Shown piece after piece: positions 9,914 to 19,485 of a stretch of DNA of 36,204 nucleotides. The notes under the pieces are model-generated. The model worked only from the letters and a program-made list of their open reading frames with translations. It was not told the DNA's origin and made no database searches. How positions within the stretch are numbered: the stretch's first letter is position 1; each line of letters begins with the position of its first letter. The stretch comes from Clostridiales bacterium (GTDB lineage: Bacteria; Bacillota; Clostridia; Oscillospirales; CAG-382): the NCBI GenBank assembly GCA_016286245.1, contig JAEESG010000006.1:1-36204 (forward strand), read 5' to 3'. A program made the position numbers and the translations under genes.

Positions 9914-10756
9914 ATGTATCGTATCGTATCAAAGGAAATTTTGAATCCGACGGTCGTAAAAATGGACGTCGAAGCTCCGTTTGTTGCAAAAAAGGCGCTT
10001 CCGGGGCAGTTTATAATATTGAGAGTGGACGAAAACGGCGAACGTATACCGCTCACCGTCGCAGACTACGACAGGGAAAAAGGAACGGTCTCGATTATCT
10101 TTCAGATAGTCGGCGCGACGACCGAAAAACTTTCCCGTCTTGAAGAGGGGGACTTTATATGCGATTTCGCGGGTCCTCTCGGAAGAGCGACAAAAACGGA
10201 AGGCCTAAAAAAAGTGGCGGTTGTCGGCGGCGGCGTCGGATGCGCGATTGCCTTCCCCGTTGCGAAAAGACTTCACGAGCTGGGCTGCGAGGTGCATTCT
10301 GTCGTGGGCTTTCGAACGAAAGATCTTGTAATTCTTGAAGACGAATTCAAAAAAGTGAGCGACAAATATATCCTCATGAGCGACGACGGCTCTTGCGGCG
10401 AAAAGGGACTCGTTACCGACGCGCTCAAAAAGCTTCTTGACGGAGGCGAAAAGTACGACGAGGTCATAACGATAGGTCCGCTTATCATGATGAAATTCGT
10501 GTGCAGGCTCACAAAGGAATACGGAGTAAAGACGGTAGCGTCGATGAACCCGATTATGATAGACGGAACGGGAATGTGCGGCGGCTGCAGGCTTACCGTG
10601 GGCGGAAAAACGGTGTTTGCGTGCGTCGACGGTCCCGAATTCGACGGCCACGAGATAGATTTCGACGAGGCTATGGCGAGAAGCACGATATATAAGCCGT
10701 TTGAAAGGGAGATGCACGAAAAAACGTGCAATCTTCTGAACCGGCAGGCGAAATAA
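9914..10756 (+). CDS. sulfide dehydrogenase/dihydroorotate dehydrogenase-type FAD/NAD-binding subunit (ferredoxin-NADP reductase alpha, NfnA-like)
   Basis: MYRIVSKEILNPTVVKMDVEAPFVAKKALPGQFIILRVDENGERIPLTVAD; VVGGGVGCAIAFPVAKRL; C-terminal MCGGCRLTVGGKTVFACVDGPEFDGHEIDF. Next to gltA. Confidence 0.9.
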   Translation: MYRIVSKEILNPTVVKMDVEAPFVAKKALPGQFIILRVDENGERIPLTVADYDREKGTVSIIFQIVGATTEKLSRLEEGDFICDFAGPLGRATKTEGLKKVAVVGGGVGCAIAFPVAKRLHELGCEVHSVVGFRTKDLVILEDEFKKVSDKYILMSDDGSCGEKGLVTDALKKLLDGGEKYDEVITIGPLIMMKFVCRLTKEYGVKTVASMNPIMIDGTGMCGGCRLTVGGKTVFACVDGPEFDGHEIDFDEAMARSTIYKPFEREMHEKTCNLLNRQAK

Positions 10757-10786
10757 CAAAATTTTTACGGTAAAAGAGGTAAAAAC

Positions 10787-12175
10787 ATGCCTAACATGTC
10801 ATTGAAAAAGAATATAATGCCGACGCAGGCGCCCGAAATAAGAAACTCAAATTTCAACGAGGTTGCGCTCGGATATACAAAAGAACAGGCAATCGACGAA
10901 GCAAAAAGGTGCTTAAACTGCAAAAATCACCCGTGCGTCGGCGGCTGTCCCGTTAAAATAAGGATTCCCGACTTCATACAGAAAGTCGCCTGCGGCGAAT
11001 TTGATGAAGCGTATAAGATAATAAGCGAGTCCTCCAGCCTTCCCGCAGTGTGCGGACGCGTGTGCCCTCAGGAAAATCAGTGCGAGGGCAAGTGCGTCAG
11101 AGGAATAAAGGGCGAACCCGTCGCAATAGGCAGACTTGAAAGATTCGTCGCCGACTATCATAACGAAAACTGCGATAAAAAGGCGCAAAAGCCCGTTTTC
11201 AACGGACATAAGGTCGCCGTTGTCGGCTCGGGCCCTTCGGGACTTACCTGTGCGGGCGACCTTGCGAAAAAAGGGTATGAGGTAACCGTTTTTGAGGCGC
11301 TTCATACGGCGGGCGGCGTTCTCGTTTACGGAATTCCGGAATTCAGGCTTCCGAAGGCGATAGTAAAAAAGGAAATAGACGGTCTGTGCGACCTCGGAGT
11401 CGATATAAAGACGAATATGATCGTAGGAAAGACGGTGTCCGTCGACGAGCTTATTGACGAATACAAGTTCGAAGCGGTATTCATCGGCTCGGGCGCGGGA
11501 CTTCCGAAATTTATGAATATACCCGGCGAAAACTTAAAGGGCGTGCTCTCGGCAAACGAGTTTTTGACGAGAATAAACCTCATGAAAGCGTATAAGGACG
11601 GCAGCGACACGCCCGTAATGCATGCGAAAAAGACGGTTGTCGTGGGCGGCGGAAACGTTGCCATGGACGCCGCAAGATGCGCAAAGCGCCTGGGATCCGA
11701 GGTTTACATAGTTTACAGAAGAAGCATGGAGGAACTTCCCGCAAGAAAAGAGGAAGTCGAGCATGCCGTGGAAGAAGGCATAATTTTCAAGACGCTCAAT
11801 AATCCCGTTGAAATATACGGCGACGAAAACGGCTTTGTAAAGAGCATAAAATGCGTTGAAATGACGCTCGGCGAGCCCGACGAATCGGGCAGAAGAAGAC
11901 CCGTCGTAAAAGAGGAAAGCGAATTTGTAATCGACGCCGACTGCGTTATCATGGCGCTCGGAACGTCGCCGAATCCGCTCATAAAATCCACGACGAGCGG
12001 TCTTGAAACACAGAAGTGGGGCGGAATTATCGCCGACGAAAACACCGGACTTACGTCAAGAGAGGGTATTTATGCGGGCGGCGACGCCGTAACGGGAGCC
12101 GCGACCGTAATACTCGCCATGGGAGCGGGCAAAAACGCCGCGGAAGCGATAGACGAATACATAAAAAACAAATAA
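10787..12175 (+). CDS. gltA: NADPH-dependent glutamate synthase small-subunit family (GltA/NfnB-like)
   Basis: CLNCKNHPCVGGCPVKIRIPDFIQ...VCGRVCPQENQCEGKCVRG...VAVVGSGPSGLTCAGDLAKKGYEVTVFEALHTAGGVLVYGIPEFRLPK. Confidence 0.93.
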   Translation: MPNMSLKKNIMPTQAPEIRNSNFNEVALGYTKEQAIDEAKRCLNCKNHPCVGGCPVKIRIPDFIQKVACGEFDEAYKIISESSSLPAVCGRVCPQENQCEGKCVRGIKGEPVAIGRLERFVADYHNENCDKKAQKPVFNGHKVAVVGSGPSGLTCAGDLAKKGYEVTVFEALHTAGGVLVYGIPEFRLPKAIVKKEIDGLCDLGVDIKTNMIVGKTVSVDELIDEYKFEAVFIGSGAGLPKFMNIPGENLKGVLSANEFLTRINLMKAYKDGSDTPVMHAKKTVVVGGGNVAMDAARCAKRLGSEVYIVYRRSMEELPARKEEVEHAVEEGIIFKTLNNPVEIYGDENGFVKSIKCVEMTLGEPDESGRRRPVVKEESEFVIDADCVIMALGTSPNPLIKSTTSGLETQKWGGIIADENTGLTSREGIYAGGDAVTGAATVILAMGAGKNAAEAIDEYIKNK

Positions 12176-12176
12176 A

Positions 12177-12716
12177 ATGAAAATGAACGGAAACATCAGA
12201 AAATTCGTAAATGCGGCAATGCTTGCGGCGCTGACGTGTGTTGCCGTGCTTATTATAGAAATCCCCATCCCCGCGACGAACGGATATATTAACGCCGGCG
12301 ACGGGATTGTGCTGCTCTGCGCCGCTTTGCTCGGAAGCGTGTACGGAGGCTTTGCGGCGGGAATCGGCGCATCTCTTGCCGACTTGCTTCTCGGCTACGT
12401 CAGATACGTGCCGGCGACGTTTATCATCAAATTTATAATGGCGTTTATCGCCGGAATGATTTTCAAAAAATCCGACCCGAAAAAGAGCGCGGGAATAATA
12501 CTTTGCGCGTTCGCTTCGGGACTTGCGGCTGAAACGGTTATGATTGCGGGATATTTCATATATGAATCGCTGCTGCTCGGATACGGCTTTGCGGGCGCGC
12601 TTGCGGGCGTCCCCGGAAATATCTTTCAGGGTGTCGGCGGAACCGTAATATATGCGATTTTGCTCTTTGCCGTAAAGAAAAACAAGTTTTTATCCGAAAA
12701 AATAAGCAAAAAATAA
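12177..12716 (+). CDS. ECF transporter S component
   Basis: Multi-TM protein, AAMLAALTCVAVLIIEIPIPATNGYINAGDGIVLLCAALLGSVYGGFAAGIGASLADLL. Starts 1 nt after the gltA stop codon. Confidence 0.8.
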   Translation: MKMNGNIRKFVNAAMLAALTCVAVLIIEIPIPATNGYINAGDGIVLLCAALLGSVYGGFAAGIGASLADLLLGYVRYVPATFIIKFIMAFIAGMIFKKSDPKKSAGIILCAFASGLAAETVMIAGYFIYESLLLGYGFAGALAGVPGNIFQGVGGTVIYAILLFAVKKNKFLSEKISKK

Positions 12717-12733
12717 AAAACGGAAGTATTGAA

Positions 12734-13282
12734 ATGGGAATAATAACAGACGAAACGGTTTACAAGGGAAGGCCCGACAGGAGCACGAGGATTGACAAGG
12801 AGAACGACGCGTACGATTTTCTTGAAAACGCGGGAGTCGAATTTTCAAGAGTCGACCACGCGCCCGTCGATACTATAGAGGAATGCGCGGCGGTAAAGGC
12901 GCTTTTGGGGCTCGGGCTATGCAAAAATCTGTTTTTGTGCAATTATCAGAGGACGAAATACTACATGCTCGTGATGCACGGCGAGAAAAAATTCAGCACC
13001 GCCGTCGTGTCAAAGCAGATAGCGTCGTCGAGGCTGTCGTTTGCGCCCAAAGAGGACATGCAGAGCATGCTCAACCTCACTCCCGGCTCGGTTACGATTT
13101 TAGGTCTCATATACGATAAGGAAAAAAAGGTGCGGCTGCTTATAGACGAGGACATACTGAACGACGAATATTTCGGATGTCATCCCATGATAAACACGTC
13201 GTCGGTGAAATTCAGCACGAAAGACCTCAAAGAAAAGGTACTGCCCGCGCTTGCGCACGAATACACGGTAGTTCGCGTGTAA
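12734..13282 (+). CDS. YbaK/ProX-family aminoacyl-tRNA deacylase
   Basis: FLENAGVEFSRVDHAPVDTIEECAAV...CKNLFLCNYQRTKYYMLVMHGEKKFSTAVVSKQIASSRLSFA...LTPGSVTILGLIYDK. Confidence 0.85.
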   Translation: MGIITDETVYKGRPDRSTRIDKENDAYDFLENAGVEFSRVDHAPVDTIEECAAVKALLGLGLCKNLFLCNYQRTKYYMLVMHGEKKFSTAVVSKQIASSRLSFAPKEDMQSMLNLTPGSVTILGLIYDKEKKVRLLIDEDILNDEYFGCHPMINTSSVKFSTKDLKEKVLPALAHEYTVVRV

Positions 13283-13347
13283 TTTGCAAATTGCTTTGTA
13301 AAATGGTATAATAAAACGGTAAAAATAATAAAAAGGGTTGTAATTTT

Positions 13348-14442
13348 ATGAAACTCGGAATTGTAGGACTTCCAAACGTCGGAAAAAGCACGCTTTTCAA
13401 CGCGATTACAAACGCGGGAGCCGAATCGGCGAACTACCCGTTCTGCACGATAGACCCCAACGTCGGCGTGGCCGTTGTGCCGGACAAGCGGCTCGACGTG
13501 CTTGCGTCAATGTATAATCCAAAAAAATACACTCCCGCCGTAATCGAATTCGTCGATATTGCGGGACTCGTCAAGGGCGCGTCGAAGGGAGAGGGACTCG
13601 GAAACAAGTTTCTCTCGCACATAAGAGAGGTCGACGCGGTCGTCCACGTCGTAAGATGCTTTGAAAACGACGACATCATACACGTCAGCGGCAGAGTTGA
13701 TCCCGCGTCGGACGTCGAAACGATAAATCTCGAGCTCATTTATTCGGATATCGAAATAGTCGAGAGAAGAATCGAGCGAGCAAAGAAAATTCTGAAAGGC
13801 GATAAGTCGGTTCAGAAGGAAATAGACCTTCTCGAAAAAATACTCGCGCTCTTAAACTCCGGTAAAAAGGCAAATACGATAGATTACGACAAGGACGAGC
13901 TTGAAATTTTAAAAGAAGTGCCGCTTCTTTCGGCAAAGCCGGTCATTTACGTCGCAAATATCAACGAGGACGCCATAGGAGAAGACCTTTCGCAAAACAA
14001 ATATTATATGCGGTTAAAAGCGATTGCCGACGAGGAAAAATCGGGAATAATAAGCATCTGCGCCGAGCTTGAAGAGGAAATCGCCTCCCTTGAGGAAGGC
14101 GAAAAGAGAGAGTTTTTAAAGGAACTCGGCATTGAGCAGAGCGGACTTGACAATCTTGTCGGCGCATGCTACGAGCTTCTGGGGCTTATCAGTTTTCTTA
14201 CGGCGGGTCCCGAGGAAGTGCGTGCGTGGACGATTAAAAAAGGAACCAAAGCGCCTCAGGCGGCGGGAAAGATACACTCGGATTTTGAAAGAGGCTTTAT
14301 ACGCGCGGAAGTAATATCGTTTGACGAGCTTGTTGCGTGCGGGTCCACCGCCGCGGCAAAGGAAAAGGGCGTTATGCGCTCGGAAGGCAAGGACTACGTC
14401 ATGCAGGACGGCGACGTGGTGCTGTTCAGATTCAACGTGTGA
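13348..14442 (+). CDS. ychF: OBG-type GTPase/ATPase YchF
   Basis: [50 protein letters not shown]-terminal TGS-like domain ending [17 protein letters not shown]. Confidence 0.97.
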   Translation: MKLGIVGLPNVGKSTLFNAITNAGAESANYPFCTIDPNVGVAVVPDKRLDVLASMYNPKKYTPAVIEFVDIAGLVKGASKGEGLGNKFLSHIREVDAVVHVVRCFENDDIIHVSGRVDPASDVETINLELIYSDIEIVERRIERAKKILKGDKSVQKEIDLLEKILALLNSGKKANTIDYDKDELEILKEVPLLSAKPVIYVANINEDAIGEDLSQNKYYMRLKAIADEEKSGIISICAELEEEIASLEEGEKREFLKELGIEQSGLDNLVGACYELLGLISFLTAGPEEVRAWTIKKGTKAPQAAGKIHSDFERGFIRAEVISFDELVACGSTAAAKEKGVMRSEGKDYVMQDGDVVLFRFNV

Positions 14443-14531
14443 TTTGAGATAAAAAATATTACGTTTCTATTGAAAATGTTTTTTCGATGTGATATACTAT
14501 TTTTTGTGAATATATAAAAAGGAGAAAAGCA

Positions 14532-15458
14532 ATGAGAAAAAAAATATTTGGAGTAATTTGCATTTTGCTTTGCCTGTGCTTTATCTTTTCCTCGTGCGAA
14601 AAAGAGGATGAAGAGGCAAATACGGGCGCGGACGGTGAAAACACCGAAGTAACGGAAGATACTCCTGTCATTCCCGAGGAAGAAGTAAAGGAAAAGTTCG
14701 AATACAGCTTCTCGGGCGAAGAAGCGACTCTCAACGCATATAACGGAACGGATGAAGAGGTCATACTTGAAGAGACCGTAATAAGAATAAAGAAGAAAAA
14801 AGAGAAAAAGACCGTAAAGGAAACGGTTGAAAACGAAGACGGCACCACGTCGGAAGTCGAAAAGACGGTTGAGGAAACGGTTGAAGTTCCCGAGGAATAC
14901 ACGCTTACCGCCATTGCGGCAGGCGCGTTTATGGGAAATGAAAGCGTAAAGAAGGTTGTCATCCCGGACAGCGTCGCAACAATCGGCGACGCGGCGTTCC
15001 AGGGCTGTACGGCGCTGAAAGAGGTTACGCTTCCGAGCGGACTTGCAAAAATTTCCGACAGACTTTTCTACGGCTGTGAAAATCTTGAAAACGTGAATAT
15101 CCCCTCCACCGTTGAAACGGTAGGCCTGTTTGCGTTCGGAGATATATTCAATCCGACGGCGTGGTATGAAAACCTTTCGGACGAGACGGTTGTCGTAGGC
15201 GACGGTATACTGCTTAAATATAACGGAAGCGCCGAGTCGGTTTCATATTCCGACGAGATAAAGAAGGTGGCTTACTATGCCTTTTACGGCACTCCGGTTA
15301 AGGAAGCGTACTTTACGAACTCCGTGGAAGACATACACGAGCTTGCGTTTTACCGCACGGGCGCTACCGTAATGCTGCCCGCGGGACATTCAAAGATAAG
15401 CACGTTCAGAAACAACGGAATCACGGTAAAAACCTACGAGGCGGCTTCACAGGAATAA
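14532..15458 (+). CDS. BspA-type leucine-rich-repeat lipoprotein
   Basis: Signal peptide with lipobox-like FIFSSC, Glu/Lys/Thr-rich linker, then repeats such as VKKVVIPDSVATIGDAAFQGCTALKEVTLPSGLAKISDRLFYGCENLENVNIPSTVETVGLFAF. Confidence 0.85.
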   Translation: MRKKIFGVICILLCLCFIFSSCEKEDEEANTGADGENTEVTEDTPVIPEEEVKEKFEYSFSGEEATLNAYNGTDEEVILEETVIRIKKKKEKKTVKETVENEDGTTSEVEKTVEETVEVPEEYTLTAIAAGAFMGNESVKKVVIPDSVATIGDAAFQGCTALKEVTLPSGLAKISDRLFYGCENLENVNIPSTVETVGLFAFGDIFNPTAWYENLSDETVVVGDGILLKYNGSAESVSYSDEIKKVAYYAFYGTPVKEAYFTNSVEDIHELAFYRTGATVMLPAGHSKISTFRNNGITVKTYEAASQE

Positions 15459-15471
15459 TCATTAAAAAAAT

Positions 15472-15504
15472 AAAAAAGCAGAAAAGTATTTTTCTGCTTT
15501 TTTT
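15472..15504 (+). terminator. intrinsic terminator
   Basis: AAAAAGCAGAAAAgtaTTTTTCTGCTTTTTTT. Confidence 0.8.
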
Positions 15505-15587
15505 GAATTCAAAAAACGACAAAAAGCAACAAAAAGCAAAGCCCGGCGCAATACCTGAATTTAAATTATATTTAAGGGGTCTTTACA

Positions 15588-16514
15588 TTGGCGCGCGCAA
15601 GCAGAGCATCGGTTAAAAAACTTGTTATAAAAACACTCGAAAAATATTCTTCCACCGAGGTGTCGGAAGAAGAACTCAAAAGAATAATACTTGCAAACGG
15701 ATATACGCTTATCTGCTTCGAGCAAAAGGCGGGGAAGCATAACAATGCGGTGCTGTCTCTTATGAAGAGGGCGGACGTGCTTGAAAAAGCAAAATATCTC
15801 GACGCGTTTCTGTGCGTTTTTGAGGGAAGACATCTTGCTTTTCTGAGGAAAGACGTTTCGGAAAAGAGATATTTTTACGGACTGAGCTATATTCTCGGAA
15901 GCATTATCATAAGAAAGGAATACGGTGAAAATCCCGATAATCCCATAGACGCGCACGCGTTTGCGCATTACCTCGTGCAGATAGCGACCCGCGGGCTGAT
16001 TTATAACCAGTTCAGTCTTTTCCCGAAAGGAAGTATCGCGGTCCTTGTCGCTTTCGTCTTCCTGTTTTCCTTCTTTGTCGGCAGGATTTTTACCGAAAAA
16101 GTCAAAGGCTATGAAAACGCAAACACGCTTTCGTGGGCGGACGAACCATATTTTGAAGAAGAAGTTTTTTCGGCGCAGGACGTGAAAAATACCGACGGAA
16201 TAAGCGCCGACGAGCCGACGGCGGAGGTTTTCGCCGCGGTTTTGGGTGAAATAACACCGCACGAAAATGAAAACGGGGAGATTTTGGGGATAATCAATAA
16301 TGCGGAAAACACGGAAATTCCCGAAAACAAAGAGGAACCGGGTATAGAAAAATTCGTTACCGACGAAAACGAGCGGGTTTACTACGCAACCAAAAGCGGT
16401 AAAAAGTATCACGTTGCGGGATGCAGTTATATTGTCGGGAAGGAAACGAAAATCATAACAAAGGAAGAAATCGAAAGCGGAAAATATACGCCGTGCTCAA
16501 AGTGCATAGGGTAA
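15588..16514 (+). CDS. membrane protein with degenerate ImmA/IrrE-like N-terminus and C-terminal Ada-like Cys/His motif
   Basis: N-terminal FYGLSYILGSIII...PIDAHAFAHYLV; central TM GSIAVLVAFVFLFSFFVG; C-terminal VYYATKSGKKYHVAGCSYIVGKETKIITKEEIESGKYTPCSKCIG. TTG start. Confidence 0.5.
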   Translation: MARASRASVKKLVIKTLEKYSSTEVSEEELKRIILANGYTLICFEQKAGKHNNAVLSLMKRADVLEKAKYLDAFLCVFEGRHLAFLRKDVSEKRYFYGLSYILGSIIIRKEYGENPDNPIDAHAFAHYLVQIATRGLIYNQFSLFPKGSIAVLVAFVFLFSFFVGRIFTEKVKGYENANTLSWADEPYFEEEVFSAQDVKNTDGISADEPTAEVFAAVLGEITPHENENGEILGIINNAENTEIPENKEEPGIEKFVTDENERVYYATKSGKKYHVAGCSYIVGKETKIITKEEIESGKYTPCSKCIG

Positions 16515-16515
16515 C

Positions 16516-16544
16516 AAAAAAAGACGGTTTTACCGTCTTTTTTT
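16516..16544. terminator. bidirectional intrinsic terminator between convergent genes
   Basis: AAAAAAAGACGGTttt ACCGTCTTTTTTT. Confidence 0.8.
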
Positions 16545-17783
16545 ATATATGTCCTCGACTCTGCTCGATTTGTCCTGATTCTGTTCCCTTTGGTATTTTT
16601 CAAAATCGGCTTTTCCGTAGTTTTTGTTTCCCAGCCTGATTAAATATTCATCTTCCGATTTGTAGTATACGTTGTTGTCGAAATCTATCTGAGATTCCGC
16701 CTCGGGCAGCGCCGTCGAATAGATAAGCGCGCCGTAGGGGGCCTCGTAAAACACGTTGTTGTGCACCGTCGTGCTTCCGCCGGGGCTTGCTTTGGGAATT
16801 CTCCATATAAAGATGTGATGTCCCATGGGCTGAGGCCAGAGCTCCGATTTTCTCGGGGGATTTTCTCCCTGAAGCGAAAAGCCGAGTCCCGCGCCGATGC
16901 ATACGTTGTTGTCGAAATGCGAGTCGACGGCTACAAGGTCGCGCAGCTCGTACGCCGCCATGCCGTGATTTTTGAAGACGTTGTTGGTGATGTTTATTCT
17001 CACGCACGGCTTTTTGTTTATAAAGCCCTGGTGCGTCGTGCAGGAATCGTATACCTCGTCAAACGTGCAGCGGTCGACGAGCACGTCCTCGCCGTACTCC
17101 CATATTTCAATGACGTTTCCGAAGCGTATTCTCTGTTTTCTGTCCCAGATTCTGCCGCCCACGTATTTAAAATCGCAGTTTACTATCGAAACGCATTTTG
17201 CGTTTTCCGCGGCGTAGACGTGGGAGCCCACGTTCTGAAAACGGAGGTTTTCAAAGCGGATATATTTCGCGCCGCTCGTAACGGGGCCGTTTCTTTTGAG
17301 CGCGCACTCGATGTCGGAATAAATGTCCGCGGGATTTTTTTCGGAATACATCATGAGAACGTCGGGTTCGTTCTTTTTTTTCGGCGGGAAATACCACTGT
17401 CCCTGCTCTTTTAGGTCTTCATATTCCCATACCATAACTCCGCAGAACTCTCCGAAGTTGAAAATGAGGTTGCACGGCTCGCTCTGAAGGGCGCCCGTGT
17501 AGGTCCATATATTTTTATCCGTTTCGCTCCATAAGTCTTTCTCCGACACGTTTTGTGAAAGCAGAAACGTTGGTTTTTCGCCCTCTCCGTACATTCCCCA
17601 CGTAATTACCGCCCCTTCTCTGCCGTCCGGCGAAAAGAGGTCGGTGCGGAACACGCTTCCCGCTTTGAGAAGAACCGTGTCCCCGGGCTGTACTTTTATG
17701 TCAAGATAGGTATCGAGCGGCAGATTTTCGGATTTTCCGCTGTTTTCGGGCTTTCCGTTTACGGAATCAACGTAGTAGATCAT
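16530..17783 (-). CDS. right-handed parallel beta-helix (pectate-lyase-like fold) protein
   Basis: YYVDSVNGKPENSGKS start, then repeats KYIRFENLRFQNVGSHVYAAENAKCVSIVNCDFKYVGG...VLVDRCTFDEVYDSCTTHQG...VRINITNNVFKNHG. Confidence 0.8.
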   Translation of the reverse strand: MIYYVDSVNGKPENSGKSENLPLDTYLDIKVQPGDTVLLKAGSVFRTDLFSPDGREGAVITWGMYGEGEKPTFLLSQNVSEKDLWSETDKNIWTYTGALQSEPCNLIFNFGEFCGVMVWEYEDLKEQGQWYFPPKKKNEPDVLMMYSEKNPADIYSDIECALKRNGPVTSGAKYIRFENLRFQNVGSHVYAAENAKCVSIVNCDFKYVGGRIWDRKQRIRFGNVIEIWEYGEDVLVDRCTFDEVYDSCTTHQGFINKKPCVRINITNNVFKNHGMAAYELRDLVAVDSHFDNNVCIGAGLGFSLQGENPPRKSELWPQPMGHHIFIWRIPKASPGGSTTVHNNVFYEAPYGALIYSTALPEAESQIDFDNNVYYKSEDEYLIRLGNKNYGKADFEKYQREQNQDKSSRVEDIYKKRR

Positions 17784-17801
17784 TTTTTCAGTCCTTTTTA
17801 A

Positions 17802-18779
17802 TTATTTTTTTATCGTTACGATAACGCTTCCCGTATTGTCGCCGGATATTGAATAAACTGCGTTTTCGTCCTTCGGCACGGGAACGGAAGCGGAGTTTGC
17901 GTCAACCTTTACGCTGTAAATTTCGTATTCTTCAAGCGTATTTTTGTCGGTTATTTTCAGGTGTCCGCTTTCAAACGGATAAAGCGAGAGAAGCTTTATA
18001 TATTCTTCAAGCGTAAGACCGTTTTCATACATGTACTGCGCGTGGGGAACGCCCACGTACCTGAAATGCCACGACTCGTAGCTTATTCCGGTAACGTCCT
18101 CCTTGCCTTGCGGATAACGCAGGATAAATCCGTATTTATAGGCGTTGTCAAATATGAAAGCGTACTCGTTTTCGCCGGTAAACGTGCCCATAATATTGTT
18201 TTCGTAGGTGCTTATATCCATCGCGTATCCCGTGTGGTGTTCCGAAAAGCCGGGCTTCTGCGCTACCGTCTGATTTTCGCCGTACTGCCGGATTTTAAGT
18301 TCGAGCATCTCTTTCTGCTCTTCATAAGTGCGAAAGCCCTGCGTTATTATAACGCATTTTTTGCCGACCGATGAGTAAAAATCGTCGATAAAATCGTTGA
18401 AGGCGGAAATGGTCGTCTTGTTTAACGATACGTTTATATCTTTTACAAAATACGAGTCGGTCTTGTTGTAATAAACGCTTGCGTTTTCCTCTGTGTGAAC
18501 GACTGTCGGAAAAGCGTCGAAATCGTACGGATAAAGCGTGTTTACAAGGATAAGCGGCCCTGATTTTGCGTCATTTTCGGTAACGGTTATATATTTGTAA
18601 TTTTCGTCAAGCTCGTTTTTGCCGTTTTCGTCTTCGTTTTCGGGCAGATTTTGTGTGTTTTCGGTATTTTCGTAAACTATTTCGGGAATTTCGCGTGTGA
18701 TTATTTTTGAGTAAACGAAAACGTTCAAAAAGACAAGACAAGTTATTATTACGTAAATAAACCCGCTGTTTTTTCTCAT
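17802..18779 (-). CDS. M15-family D-alanyl-D-alanine carboxypeptidase (VanY/DacB-like)
   Basis: VIITQGFRTYEEQKEMLE...QKPGFSEHHTGYAMDIST...GFILRYPQGKEDVTGISYESWHFRYVG. Confidence 0.92.
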   Translation of the reverse strand: MRKNSGFIYVIITCLVFLNVFVYSKIITREIPEIVYENTENTQNLPENEDENGKNELDENYKYITVTENDAKSGPLILVNTLYPYDFDAFPTVVHTEENASVYYNKTDSYFVKDINVSLNKTTISAFNDFIDDFYSSVGKKCVIITQGFRTYEEQKEMLELKIRQYGENQTVAQKPGFSEHHTGYAMDISTYENNIMGTFTGENEYAFIFDNAYKYGFILRYPQGKEDVTGISYESWHFRYVGVPHAQYMYENGLTLEEYIKLLSLYPFESGHLKITDKNTLEEYEIYSVKVDANSASVPVPKDENAVYSISGDNTGSVIVTIKK

Positions 18780-18994
18780 TTATTCTTCCTCTTTATACAA
18801 ATCTTTTCTTAATTATACATCATTTGAAAAAATAATTGTTGAAAAAGCCGACAATATTTACAAAATAATTACTTTTTTGCATTTTTGCATCTCACCTTGT
18901 CGGAAGAACGGGAAGCGCGCCGAAACAATATTGAAAATGATATTGTATTTTTGCGCGGTATATGGTATAATAAAACCGCATCGGAGGTGAGCAC

Positions 18995-19468
18995 GTGTCC
19001 GTAAAAGAAAACGAAATCAAAATAATCGCGCAGAACAAGAAGGCGTATCACGACTATTTTGTCGAGGAAACGTACGAGGCGGGCATTGAGCTTACCGGCA
19101 CCGAGGTAAAAAGCATAAGGCTCGGAAGAGTGAATATGAAGGACTCTTTCTGCGAGATAAAAAAGGGCGAAATCTTCGCCGAAGGCGTGCATATAAGCCC
19201 GTACGAAAAGGGAAACATATTCAACACGGAGCCTATGAGAAAAAGAAGGCTGCTTCTTCACAAGCGCGAGATACTCAAGCTTTTCGGGCTCGTCGGACGG
19301 GAAGGATACACGATAATTCCGCTTAAAATGTACTTTTCAAAGCAGAGAGTAAAAACGGAAATCGGACTTTGCAAAGGAAAGAAATTGTACGACAAGCGCG
19401 ACGCGGAAGCGAAAAAGCAGGCGAAGCGCGATATAGACCGCGAAGAAAGCGCGGGAAAAAAGTATTAA
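18995..19468 (+). CDS. smpB: SsrA-binding protein SmpB
   Basis: [46 protein letters not shown]...[34 protein letters not shown] start after GGAGGTG. Confidence 0.97.
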   Translation: MSVKENEIKIIAQNKKAYHDYFVEETYEAGIELTGTEVKSIRLGRVNMKDSFCEIKKGEIFAEGVHISPYEKGNIFNTEPMRKRRLLLHKREILKLFGLVGREGYTIIPLKMYFSKQRVKTEIGLCKGKKLYDKRDAEAKKQAKRDIDREESAGKKY

Positions 19469-19485
19469 AAAAGGGAGAAAAAACG

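Noticed and set aside
15900-15990. HAFAH read as an active HEXXH zinc site
   Set aside because: The catalytic Glu is absent and the segment fits better as the downstream FAxxLL motif of IrrE-like proteins.
15561-16412. 283-aa minus-strand ORF
   Set aside because: Antisense to the 15588-16514 CDS, no ribosome-binding site or recognisable domain, atypical composition.
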